From Candidatus Uabimicrobium amorphum (GTDB lineage: Bacteria; Planctomycetota; Uabimicrobiia; Uabimicrobiales; Uabimicrobiaceae), in NCBI RefSeq assembly GCF_009002475.1, contig NZ_AP019860.1, positions 2,418,001-2,482,000 on the forward strand: DNA of 64,000 bases. Direction: 5' to 3'. Positions 43,301 through 50,498 of this stretch are shown piece after piece. The position numbers and the translations under genes are program-made. Under the pieces are notes generated by a model. It did not search any database. It worked only from the letters and a program-made list of their open reading frames with translations, and was not told the origin of the DNA. How positions within the stretch are numbered: the stretch's first letter is position 1; the number at the start of each line of letters is the position of its first letter.

Positions 43301-45180
43301 CACGGTACAATGATACTTTCTCGTTGCAATTTTGACAAAACCTGTGTTATTTGAGTCGTAGTTTGTTGTGTAACGAGTTCGCACAACATATTTCGATCAA
43401 ACTCGTTTCCCATACAACACATCCACTGCAACACATCGATTGTTTCTTGCGAAAAATTATCCATGCGCACCATTGTGTAAGAAATAGTATAGTCACCACT
43501 TTGGATAATTTTTTCTAAGTCATAGCACCATTCGCGGTCATAGTACAATAACTTGCGCTCATCAAGCATTTGCAAAAACTCACGTATGCACAACACATTA
43601 CCTCGTGTTTTTTGGCGCACAACTTTTACAAGGGACCCAATATCTTTTATTTTTTCTCGTGTGCAATCTTCAATCCATCGCTCAATATTTTGGTCATCCA
43701 AAGGTTGCAAACAAAGCTCACTTACCGCAACATTTTGTAAATTTTGTGTTGTGTTTGTTATCTGCGAGATGCTATTTCGTGAAGTGCATACAAAAAATAC
43801 ATTTATTTCGTATTCAAGAATCGCGAGCATCCATATCCACGAACTTTCATCAATCCATTGGATATCGTCGATGAAGCACAGCAACGGTTTTTCCGTCACA
43901 AATAAGGAGAAAAAACTTCGCCAAATAACCGCAAGAGAACCTTCAAACGAAGATGTGGTTGATGGACAACTCACTAAATTTGCCAAGTCTGGAACAAACT
44001 TCATAATTTCCTGTAAATCTTTTTGAGGAAAGCAACTCAGCTTTTCTCGCCACTTTTTTATAACGTTCGCTTGTTGCGTCAGAATATAAAAAACAAGCCC
44101 CCTGGCCAATTGAACTACCGCCGCATAAGGTTTGTCAGCGTTTTCGCACTTTGTTTGGCTAAAGAAAATATCATACTGAAAAAATGTTTGGTAACAACTA
44201 TGCACCACCGTAGTTTTTCCTGATCCCATCGGACCAGAAATTATATTGAGAAAAGGTTTGTCGTGCTTTAGAAATTGCATAAAGTGATCACAAAGTATTT
44301 GTACTTCTTTGTCGCGACCATAAAATTTTGTGGAAAATTCAAAAGAGAGCTGTGGAGTTACTATGGTAGAGTTTATGCTGCTGTATGAATTTTGCGCCAC
44401 TTGCAAATCATACATGAGTGATTTTGTGTTTATGTATCTATCCTGAGGGTTTTTTTCAAGGAGCTTTAACACCACTTTTGATAAAGAAACGGGTATTTCC
44501 TGATTTAATAAATCAGGAGACGGCGGTGTCTGCGCAATATGAGCATGGATTAATTTATCGGTGTCTTTTTCGGTAAAAGGAAGAGAAGCGGTAAGCATTT
44601 CATAAAATGTTGCCCCCAAAGAATAGTAGTCACTTCTATAGTCACAAATATAATCGATCCAACCACTTCTCTCGGGAGCAAGATAAGGAAGACTTCCTTG
44701 AATGTTACCTACCGTAGTCTTCGTTGCACACTTTGATGCAATACCAAAATCCGTTAACTTAACGCGATTTTCACTGCTGACAATAATGTTCGACGGCTTG
44801 ATATCGCAATGTATAATATCATGACGATGTATTTCATCGATCGCGGCGACGATGCGATTTGCCAGTAGAAAAAAACGTTCCAAATCAAGCGGTGAAGAGG
44901 ATAATATGCGATCTAAACTTTGGCCATTAATATCTTCATATGCAATAAGCTGGTAATCATCGTCTTTCACAAAATCTACGATAGCTATTACGTTTTGCAA
45001 ATGAGTATTTTGCAATACTTTGTATTCATTATCGATATGCTTTAGCGCTTTTTTATTCAACAAGCTGACGACTTTGACAATAACGGCAAGATTGTCTCTT
45101 CCACGTATCGCTTTATAAACACTTGCGCGATAGTTTTCGTGTAACTTGCATTGTAACTTATAATCCCCCACCTGCCTCAT
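40279..45180 (-). CDS. Ser/Thr kinase-ATPase-TPR-GAF-histidine kinase (trifunctional sensor)
   Basis: 1633 residues, no membrane segment. The kinase domain (7-265) lacks the glycine-loop consensus but keeps K36, HCDIKPSN (124-131), DFG (144-146) and APE (168-170). An AAA/STAND-type ATPase follows: FYGRDKEV, Walker A SGPMGSGKTT (315-324), Walker B LLCFIDDIQW. A long helical TPR-like region covers about 650-1240. A GAF domain (about 1245-1400: LDILVEKWLNIAVESTGATKG) leads to a HisKA_3 dimerisation helix with LGQDIHDGLGQ (His1439) and a HATPase_c domain (NAKKHA, GLGLFTMNNRAQ). This matches the known 'trifunctional Ser/Thr kinase/ATP-binding protein/sensor histidine kinase' class. AAGGA precedes the ATG. 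The likely partner is the convergent NarL regulator. Confidence 0.93.
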   Translation of the reverse strand: MRQVGDYKLQCKLHENYRASVYKAIRGRDNLAVIVKVVSLLNKKALKHIDNEYKVLQNTHLQNVIAIVDFVKDDDYQLIAYEDINGQSLDRILSSSPLDLERFFLLANRIVAAIDEIHRHDIIHCDIKPSNIIVSSENRVKLTDFGIASKCATKTTVGNIQGSLPYLAPERSGWIDYICDYRSDYYSLGATFYEMLTASLPFTEKDTDKLIHAHIAQTPPSPDLLNQEIPVSLSKVVLKLLEKNPQDRYINTKSLMYDLQVAQNSYSSINSTIVTPQLSFEFSTKFYGRDKEVQILCDHFMQFLKHDKPFLNIISGPMGSGKTTVVHSCYQTFFQYDIFFSQTKCENADKPYAAVVQLARGLVFYILTQQANVIKKWREKLSCFPQKDLQEIMKFVPDLANLVSCPSTTSSFEGSLAVIWRSFFSLFVTEKPLLCFIDDIQWIDESSWIWMLAILEYEINVFFVCTSRNSISQITNTTQNLQNVAVSELCLQPLDDQNIERWIEDCTREKIKDIGSLVKVVRQKTRGNVLCIREFLQMLDERKLLYYDREWCYDLEKIIQSGDYTISYTMVRMDNFSQETIDVLQWMCCMGNEFDRNMLCELVTQQTTTQITQVLSKLQRESIIVPCENERDTYRFTHDSIRETLYENMDTTKRESCHYAIGMCLHKSLKMPFDIVQHLNMAITTVKKQHNETICIDCNIKAGEMATKSNAYPLAIKFLTIAHNLVVESAHNDKKWLFAIYILLGECEFLRGNISVAEKYFSQLENMHLDVEQQFAVCKLRLILYSNFGEYKTAAKFGLRALHLAEHPIPYDISLFKIITQVFKNVYYYWHRSTDMPQEIHDKMIVLKDLMVVVFMCENPKLFLFMLLQQIQVVRQYGENAFTAQVYIFKAQLSIFFKKYGTAQKLAHKALILCQKYGDPSVSCRVKFFYIASINHWNNHLDSGIAYIKKQVEEAQYAKDHTMFSYGNTQLAIHYLYSGKSLEKTSAVFKQIFMISSKNERLDMCHKLMLVLYEFKNIMDGSSIHKNWQSHEFDEKHFPDLEEASCTIVYIHKVELLYIFHHYNIAYEYTQKVLTILPYSLLVASGTQMSWYFVFYYTLVICAMYKTQSKKQQRQYRRLVHKNKKICKSWAKNCAQNFQHIYMLICAEEARILQKTFRAMQFYDKAIYYAKENGFVHHQGIANEKAGEFYLDMGKEKIAEAYLRSAYECYRKWGGNAKVRALESQYSQLFYFAREKFADTLSSLTATIAREKIDLQTILKTGVVLSSELDLDILVEKWLNIAVESTGATKGILLREENNALQIMGEYGRKTSPQTKFAYSVLNYVQQTRQKFVVGDASKEEKLSHDDYILENNVKSIMCLPLVNQKKQVAILYLENNLVRNVFHHNAVIEFLTVQAAIAIENAILYRRLSEQMSERQKLQQRILQISDDEKQRLGQDIHDGLGQYATAIQLSLHALHHQLEKAESPFTINMLELMDMAKEMTQRISHMARGLVSLNVKNKNLEEVLESLVASSEKFLLVKCHLHYDSNAVIDDPVVVKHLYMIAQEAIHNAKKHAQATNIWISVTTENSEGALQICNDGLSFTDETSKGLGLFTMNNRAQIIGGNLLIKKGEKTSIVCNFFHSSRDVSIQPDF

Positions 45181-45333
45181 TGTAATCCTTCCACTCTAAT
45201 AAGCCCAAAACGAACAACAAATTCATTAAAGTGAAAACAGCGATACACTGCAATAAAAAACCTTTACGTTACGACATCTGTGTCAAAAAACACCACTATA
45301 AACTCATATTTTGAAAAGGTTTAAGATACCACA

Positions 45334-45365
45334 TAGCAAAATTTGCTATAGCAAATTAGCAAATT
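45334..45365. repeat. Three TAGCAAATT iterons forming overlapping palindromes
   Basis: TAGCAAAATTTGCTA (45334-45348) and AATTTGCTATAGCAAATT (45340-45357) are both perfect inverted repeats, and a further TAGCAAATT follows at 45357-45365. The arrangement looks like a multi-site operator for a dimeric regulator between two divergent signalling genes. Confidence 0.5.
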
Positions 45366-45453
45366 TTTTGATAAAAAAATCATTTTTTCACGGATAGCAG
45401 AAATTTCTTTTTTTTGATATTTTTAAGTGATAGTTCTATTTGTATGCGATGTT

Positions 45454-45477
45454 ACAGCCGGTTTTTTCACCGGCTGT
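45454..45477 (+). promoter_or_regulatory. Hairpin in the leader of the receiver gene
   Basis: ACAGCCGGT (45454-45462) pairs perfectly with ACCGGCTGT (45469-45477) around TTTTTC. No T-run follows, so it is more likely a leader structure or a repeat than a terminator. Confidence 0.4.
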
Positions 45478-45538
45478 CCTTATAAATTTTCAACAAAGAT
45501 CATCGCAAAATCTGCTATTTGTATTGGAAAGTGTAGAT

Positions 45539-45970
45539 ATGCAAAACTCTATTTCGCAAAATCCTAAAGACTTGATACAAAAAACGCAACAGAAACAGCG
45601 CGTTCTTATTGTCGACGACCAATGGGCAAATCGTTATTTACTGCGCTGCCTTCTCGAAAGTTTCCCCTGTGAAATTCACGAAGCGGAAAATGGATTACAG
45701 GCAGTAGAAATGCATTTGAGTTGGCGACCACATTTGATTTGGATGGACCTATCGATGCCGGTCATGAGTGGATCAAAAGCTGTCAAACTCATTCGCGATG
45801 TCGATTCACACACGAAAATCATTGCCATGAGTGCTTTTGCTAGTGAAGAAGATAAACAACATATGCTGAATTTGGGATGTGATGGATTTATAGCAAAGCC
45901 ATGTCGTGTAGTTGATGTTTATTACCATACGCAGCAATACTTGCCAAAAAGCTGTATAGCGGCCTCTTAA
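45539..45970 (+). CDS. Single-domain response regulator
   Basis: ATG 45539 with GGAAAG 7 bases upstream gives 143 residues (MQNSISQNPKDLIQKTQQKQ). A TTG at 45440 would extend through the hairpin leader and is unlikely. The receiver has IVDDQ, phospho-Asp in WMDLSMPVMSG, AMSAFAS and the Lys in IAKPCR. No output domain. Divergent from the large sensor kinase, it is a candidate phosphate acceptor or sink for it. Confidence 0.9.
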   Translation: MQNSISQNPKDLIQKTQQKQRVLIVDDQWANRYLLRCLLESFPCEIHEAENGLQAVEMHLSWRPHLIWMDLSMPVMSGSKAVKLIRDVDSHTKIIAMSAFASEEDKQHMLNLGCDGFIAKPCRVVDVYYHTQQYLPKSCIAAS

Positions 45971-46003
45971 AATTTTACTATCATAATACCGCTATACAAA
46001 ATC

Positions 46004-46789
46004 TTAATTAGAGCGTGGAAATTGTAATGTACACTTTAAACCACTGCGATATTTCCGATCTTTATTGTCGACCACCGCAACGATACGTACTGTATTGCTA
46101 GCAAAATCTACGACGGGGTCAATGAAGGTCACTCGGGCAGCCGCCTGTTGTTTGGTTTGTAAAAAGAATACTTTGATGCTATCCCCGATACGTAAACTAC
46201 GCGTTTGCTCAAAAAGAGGGAAAGACTCGACATTGATTTTATGTAGCTGTGCTATCTTAATCAAGGGTTGTGTACCTGATATGCTCTCACCTACTTTTTT
46301 GATAATTTTGCGCACCACACCATCAATGGGACTTATCACACGGTGCTGCGAAATTTGAAACTCAATTTGCCGCACCTCTAATTCCGCAATGCGCTTTTTC
46401 TCTTGCATGATACGTAAATTTGCTTCCGCAAGTGAAACCTCGGCTTTTATCTTGTCAAATTCAGAGCTTCGTGCATGGTTACTTCTCTGCAACTCTTGCA
46501 ACCTTTGTAACTTGTTTTTCGCCAAGTCCAATTGCGACTTTGCCGCGATAATCTCGCCTTGAGCGCTTGCTTTCATTTTGGCAATATCAAGAGCAGGCCG
46601 TAAAAAATTGCTGTTAAGAGATGCCACAACTTGCCCTTTTTTGATGTAATCCCCTTCGCGTACTTCGATCGCGCGAATTGTACCTGGTTGCAACGGCACC
46701 ATTTCTATTTCTAAAAATGGCTGGGAAGTACCGATAATATCTTGCGCAAGTGCTGGCAAACACAATAAAAACAGTATCAATATTCTCAT
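46004..46789 (-). CDS. HlyD-family periplasmic adaptor (membrane fusion protein)
   Basis: ATG 46789, preceded by AGGTAGGAAAG, gives 261 residues with a signal peptide (MRILILFLLCLPALA). The order is beta-barrel strand, lipoyl half (IRAIEVREGDYIKKGQVVAS), a coiled-coil hairpin (KSQLDLAKNKLQRLQELQRS and the returning helix), the second lipoyl half (VISPIDGVVRKIIKKVGESI) and a barrel domain. There is no membrane anchor, so it is periplasmic. Its ATG overlaps the stop of the SecA-like gene by 4 bases (ATGA). Last gene of the operon. Confidence 0.9.
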   Translation of the reverse strand: MRILILFLLCLPALAQDIIGTSQPFLEIEMVPLQPGTIRAIEVREGDYIKKGQVVASLNSNFLRPALDIAKMKASAQGEIIAAKSQLDLAKNKLQRLQELQRSNHARSSEFDKIKAEVSLAEANLRIMQEKKRIAELEVRQIEFQISQHRVISPIDGVVRKIIKKVGESISGTQPLIKIAQLHKINVESFPLFEQTRSLRIGDSIKVFFLQTKQQAAARVTFIDPVVDFASNTVRIVAVVDNKDRKYRSGLKCTLQFPRSN

Positions 46790-48687
46790 TTCTTTCCTAC
46801 CTTTACGAGTAGCTCTTCCATCCAACTATCATAACGCTGCATTTCGCGTCTTTGTGCGTAGTGACGAATTTCGACTTGGCGTTGTACCTTATCGAACATG
46901 TCTACGTATTTTTTATCAACCTCATCTTTTTTACTACGTGGCGCTTTTTCCACATTGTTGTAAATAAGATCATCTTCAAAGGAAATAAAGAACTGTGCGG
47001 TTCCTGGTTGACCTTGTCGCGCACATCGCCCAACAAGTTGGCGATCAATCCTCTTGGAATCATTGCGTTCTGCAGCGATAACAAATAATCCACCCATTTC
47101 TGGCACCCCTTCCCCCAGGGGAATATCTGTTCCGCGCCCCGCCATGTTGGTAGCGATGGTTATACTTCCCGCTTGTCCAGCGACCGCAACAATGTCGGCC
47201 TCTTCTTGATCGTATTTCGCATTCAAAACCTTGTGTACAATATTTTTTTCTTTGAGAATCGCCGACAGTTTCTCACTATCTTCGATGGTTTTTGTACCAA
47301 CGAGTATTGGTTGTTTTGTCTTGGCGATATTGGCAATTTCATCTGCAATTGCCTGGAACTTTACTTGCTTTGTGGTAAAAATACGCGTGGGGAGTAATTT
47401 GCGCTGTGGTGGTTTGCGCGTTGGTATGCTTGTTACCACTAAGCCGTATAGATTCCACAGTTCCTTTTCACTTCCGGCTGCCGTCCCTGTCATTCCGCCA
47501 ATACATTCGTACAATGAGTAGTATTTTTGACGCGTAATTTTGCCCAAAGTGGTATTTTCATCGCTAATTTCAACACCTTCTTTGGCTTGGACAGCTTGGT
47601 GTAGACCTTGGTTCCACGAACGATCAGCAAACTTGCGTCCGGTAGAGGCATCGACAATCATTACTTTATCGTCCTCAACAACGTAATCGACATCTTTGCG
47701 AAACAAATGGTTTGCCCGAAGCGCTTGCCGAATATAAAAAGACCACGGATATTTAATTCCGCGGATGCGATTTTCGTCAACGAGACCAGAAACCTTTTCG
47801 ACTCCTTTATCTGTGATATCTAAGGTCTTGGCTTTGTAGTCGACAATAAAATCCTGTTCGACTTCTAAAACTTTCGACATTTCATTGGCATAAGAATACA
47901 CATCATTGCCCGTACCAGTGTTGTCCCCCTTGCTGCTCAAAACAAGCGGTGTACGTGCTTCATCAATCAACACACTATCTAACTCGTCAATGAGAGCAAA
48001 ATGCTGCCCACGTTGCATCTGCACAACATCATCGACATTTTTTTCTCCATTCAGGTAACCGCAAAAGCGACTACCCAAAGGAGGTGTCTTGCGATGAATG
48101 ATCGCCAATTGGTCACGTAAGTAATCAAAACCAAATGTATAACCACATCCATAAGTAATGTCAGCCAAATAGCGCTGTATTTTCAGTTGTGGAGTGTCCT
48201 TTTCTTTTAAGACAGCCGAAGAAAACCCAAGAAGATCGTACACCGGCTTCATAAGCTCAAGATCGCGTTCCGCCAGATATTGATTCGACGTCGCGACATG
48301 CACACCCTTGTCATGCATTGCCCACAACACAATGGGCAAAGTTGCCGTAAGTGTCTTGCCTTCGCCTGTCGCCATTTCGGCAATCCCACCATTGGCCAAT
48401 ATAATTCCCGACAACAATTGTACGTCGTAGTGTTTTTTCTGCAATGCACGCCATGCTGCCTCTCTCACCAAGGCAAACACTTTTACCAGTAAATAGAAAT
48501 CACTGATCTTGTTTTTCCTCAAACATTCCTTGAGATAAAAAATACTATAGCGCAAAGCGTCATCGTCTAACTTTTCACTAACGCGTTCGTGCTGTTTTAT
48601 CTCTTCCACCATGCGATATTCAAAATCAGTGATACTTTTTACTTTAGGAGAAACAGAATATAAAAAATTGGCCACACTGTGCATCAT
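46786..48687 (-). CDS. Accessory SecA-like ATPase (C-terminally short)
   Basis: 633 residues. Motor motifs are intact: MATGEGKT Walker A (105-112), HVATSNQYLAERD, YGCGYTFGFDYLRDQ, LIDELDSVLIDEARTPLVLS, GGMTGTA, ATNMAGRGTDIPLG and LVGRCARQGQPGTAQFFISF. Between the two nucleotide domains is a preprotein cross-linking-like insert. Housekeeping SecA is 800-900 residues; here the helical scaffold/wing region is largely missing and there is no C-terminal zinc tail. It is therefore a paralogue, not the main SecA. Its place between a TolC-like lipoprotein (4 bases upstream) and HlyD (4-base overlap) suggests it is the cytoplasmic motor for this system. Confidence 0.9.
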   Translation of the reverse strand: MMHSVANFLYSVSPKVKSITDFEYRMVEEIKQHERVSEKLDDDALRYSIFYLKECLRKNKISDFYLLVKVFALVREAAWRALQKKHYDVQLLSGIILANGGIAEMATGEGKTLTATLPIVLWAMHDKGVHVATSNQYLAERDLELMKPVYDLLGFSSAVLKEKDTPQLKIQRYLADITYGCGYTFGFDYLRDQLAIIHRKTPPLGSRFCGYLNGEKNVDDVVQMQRGQHFALIDELDSVLIDEARTPLVLSSKGDNTGTGNDVYSYANEMSKVLEVEQDFIVDYKAKTLDITDKGVEKVSGLVDENRIRGIKYPWSFYIRQALRANHLFRKDVDYVVEDDKVMIVDASTGRKFADRSWNQGLHQAVQAKEGVEISDENTTLGKITRQKYYSLYECIGGMTGTAAGSEKELWNLYGLVVTSIPTRKPPQRKLLPTRIFTTKQVKFQAIADEIANIAKTKQPILVGTKTIEDSEKLSAILKEKNIVHKVLNAKYDQEEADIVAVAGQAGSITIATNMAGRGTDIPLGEGVPEMGGLFVIAAERNDSKRIDRQLVGRCARQGQPGTAQFFISFEDDLIYNNVEKAPRSKKDEVDKKYVDMFDKVQRQVEIRHYAQRREMQRYDSWMEELLVKVGKK

Positions 48688-48691
48688 GTGC

Positions 48692-50473
48692 TTATTTTTT
48701 CCAATCTTCAGGTGTGGCTTCTTGCATCTCTTTTACTCTAGCGCGCAACATCGGTAAGTTATCTTCATCTGTCACTTCGCTAATTTCTACGTTTTTATAA
48801 GACAAAAATGTTCCTTCGGCTTTCTTTAAACGCGTGATGGCAAGGTTATAGCTCACAAGATTTTTCACTAGCGCCAATTGCGAGTCCGCATACACATTTT
48901 GCGCTTGCAAAATAACTTGTAAGAAAGCACTTACACCGCCATTGTTTTCTCCCAACAATGCTTCGAATTTGAAACGACTTTGCAGTGCATCCACTTCATT
49001 TTTGGCGGCAATATATGCTTTTTGACTGGAAAGAAATTCCTGATAGGCCGCTTTTACCTCACGCACGGCCACTTTAATCTCAAGTAAAATACTTTCCACC
49101 GAACTCTCAAATTGATGACGTAGTTGGCGTTTTTCTATTTCACGACGCAACTTGCGCGCTCTGGCCGTATCATTTACGATAGGAAACTCGAAATGGAAAC
49201 CGACACTCATACCAGGTTCACCACCGGTAAATTGATCATCAAATGCTCTGGGGAAATCCACCTCAGCGGCGATACCACTTAAACCCATTTCAGCGAATAC
49301 ATCTAAAATAGGGAGTAATTCATTCTTGGTCATGTTAAGGCGTACCTTGGCACTGCGTAATTGTAAAAAGGCCTGTTCTAGTTCCGGACGATTTTTTAGC
49401 GCCAACCTTGCGGATTCCTTAAGATCCGCTTTTACCCAATCGGTAATAGGGTGATCAAGAGGTGTCAGCTCATCAATTTTATACTCGTGGAACTTAGGCG
49501 AGTTGACTAAAGACATCAGGCGATCCTGGGCATTGCGTACGGATACCTCTGCGCGAATGAGTTGTGTGCGATGAAAAGCAATCGCAGCCTCTGTGTGATA
49601 GATCTGACTGCGCAACGCATCGATATTACTTCGCTCGGTCATCTCCGTATTGATGGCTTTTATATTGTCGATAATTCTTTTGCGCATAAAGAAATTAATT
49701 TTGGCCAAGTACAAGTCCCAGTATGCGGCAGAAATTTCTAAGAAATGTGCTTCGAGCTGTCGTTTAAATTCATTTTCCGCTATCTCGGTGTCTAGTTGCG
49801 CGAGAACAATCGCACTCTCGTTATATGTAACACCAGCACCTCGTAGTAGTGGCTGTGTAAAACGCAAAGTCAAATTCGACAGCGATTGTGGATTGGGATC
49901 AAAAAACTCCGAGTTATTCTGTAAACGCGAAAGTTTTTGCGTTAAAACCGCTTCTCCACCGGTAATAAATATTTTGCGTAGACCAAACTCTATAAAGGTT
50001 TCATCTTCGATAAAGCGATCGTTGATTCCTGTTCTTAGGACGTTCCCCACCGCTTCATTGACACGATTGTAACCACCGTCGGCAAATACACGCGTATTGA
50101 AACGTCCCTCTGCCTCTTGAATACCGGTTTTGCGGATAATGGGTATGTCAGCAAATACTTTAATTTGCTTAGAGTTCACTAAGGATGTTAAATAAAGATC
50201 TTCGAGAGAAACATTGTTACTGTTCGTCTGAGCTTCCGCTGTTAGCTGGCGAAACCACTCCATATTCTTGACATCGATCTCTTGCTTTGTTTCAAAAAGT
50301 TTTTCCTCTTCCTCTTTCTCTTGAGGTTTTACTTCCATACTTTCCACTTGTGCGTTGTAATCTGAGAGCATTTCACTGCGATCTTCACCAATGTTATCGA
50401 GATTATCTGGCTTTCCCCAATATGGCGTACAACTCACGATAAAAATACAAAACCCTAAAAGTAGTTTATTCAT
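48692..50473 (-). CDS. TolC-like outer-membrane channel lipoprotein
   Basis: ATG 50473 with AAGGAA upstream gives 593 residues and a lipoprotein signal MNKLLLGFCIFIVSC (Cys15). The upstream ATG at 50608 overlaps the M50 gene and hides this signal. After an acidic spacer (KPQEKEEEEKLFETKQE) comes the outer-membrane-factor core: two long helical hairpins with LRFTQPLLRGAGVTYNESAI (typical of TolC homologues), RNAQDRLMSLVNSP, and ALKNRPELEQAFLQLRSAKV / VREVKAAYQEFLSSQKAYIA in the second half. It forms the outer-membrane duct for the adaptors encoded on either side. Confidence 0.9.
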   Translation of the reverse strand: MNKLLLGFCIFIVSCTPYWGKPDNLDNIGEDRSEMLSDYNAQVESMEVKPQEKEEEEKLFETKQEIDVKNMEWFRQLTAEAQTNSNNVSLEDLYLTSLVNSKQIKVFADIPIIRKTGIQEAEGRFNTRVFADGGYNRVNEAVGNVLRTGINDRFIEDETFIEFGLRKIFITGGEAVLTQKLSRLQNNSEFFDPNPQSLSNLTLRFTQPLLRGAGVTYNESAIVLAQLDTEIAENEFKRQLEAHFLEISAAYWDLYLAKINFFMRKRIIDNIKAINTEMTERSNIDALRSQIYHTEAAIAFHRTQLIRAEVSVRNAQDRLMSLVNSPKFHEYKIDELTPLDHPITDWVKADLKESARLALKNRPELEQAFLQLRSAKVRLNMTKNELLPILDVFAEMGLSGIAAEVDFPRAFDDQFTGGEPGMSVGFHFEFPIVNDTARARKLRREIEKRQLRHQFESSVESILLEIKVAVREVKAAYQEFLSSQKAYIAAKNEVDALQSRFKFEALLGENNGGVSAFLQVILQAQNVYADSQLALVKNLVSYNLAITRLKKAEGTFLSYKNVEISEVTDEDNLPMLRARVKEMQEATPEDWKK

Positions 50474-50498
50474 TCTTATTTCCTTAACATGCAAACCA

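Larger units (their letters stand above)
45181..45538. promoter_or_regulatory. Divergent AT-rich regulatory region with iterated palindromes
   Basis: 358 bases between the sensor kinase (leftward) and a receiver protein (rightward). It holds three TAGCAAA(A)TT repeats (listed separately), an A/T-homopolymer stretch (45361-45420) and a GC-rich hairpin (45454-45477). No ORF supported. Confidence 0.5.

Noticed and set aside
43553..44026. Plus-strand frame of 157 codons within the large sensor kinase gene
   Set aside because: Antisense shadow of the ATPase domain coding region; the sense strand has clear Walker motifs.
46786..48687. Housekeeping secA
   Set aside because: Motor motifs match, but at 633 residues it lacks most of the C-terminal scaffold and zinc tail and sits in an exporter operon, so I call it an accessory paralogue.
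49650..50072. Plus-strand frame of 140 codons within the TolC-like gene
   Set aside because: Antisense to a well-supported outer-membrane factor; no independent evidence.
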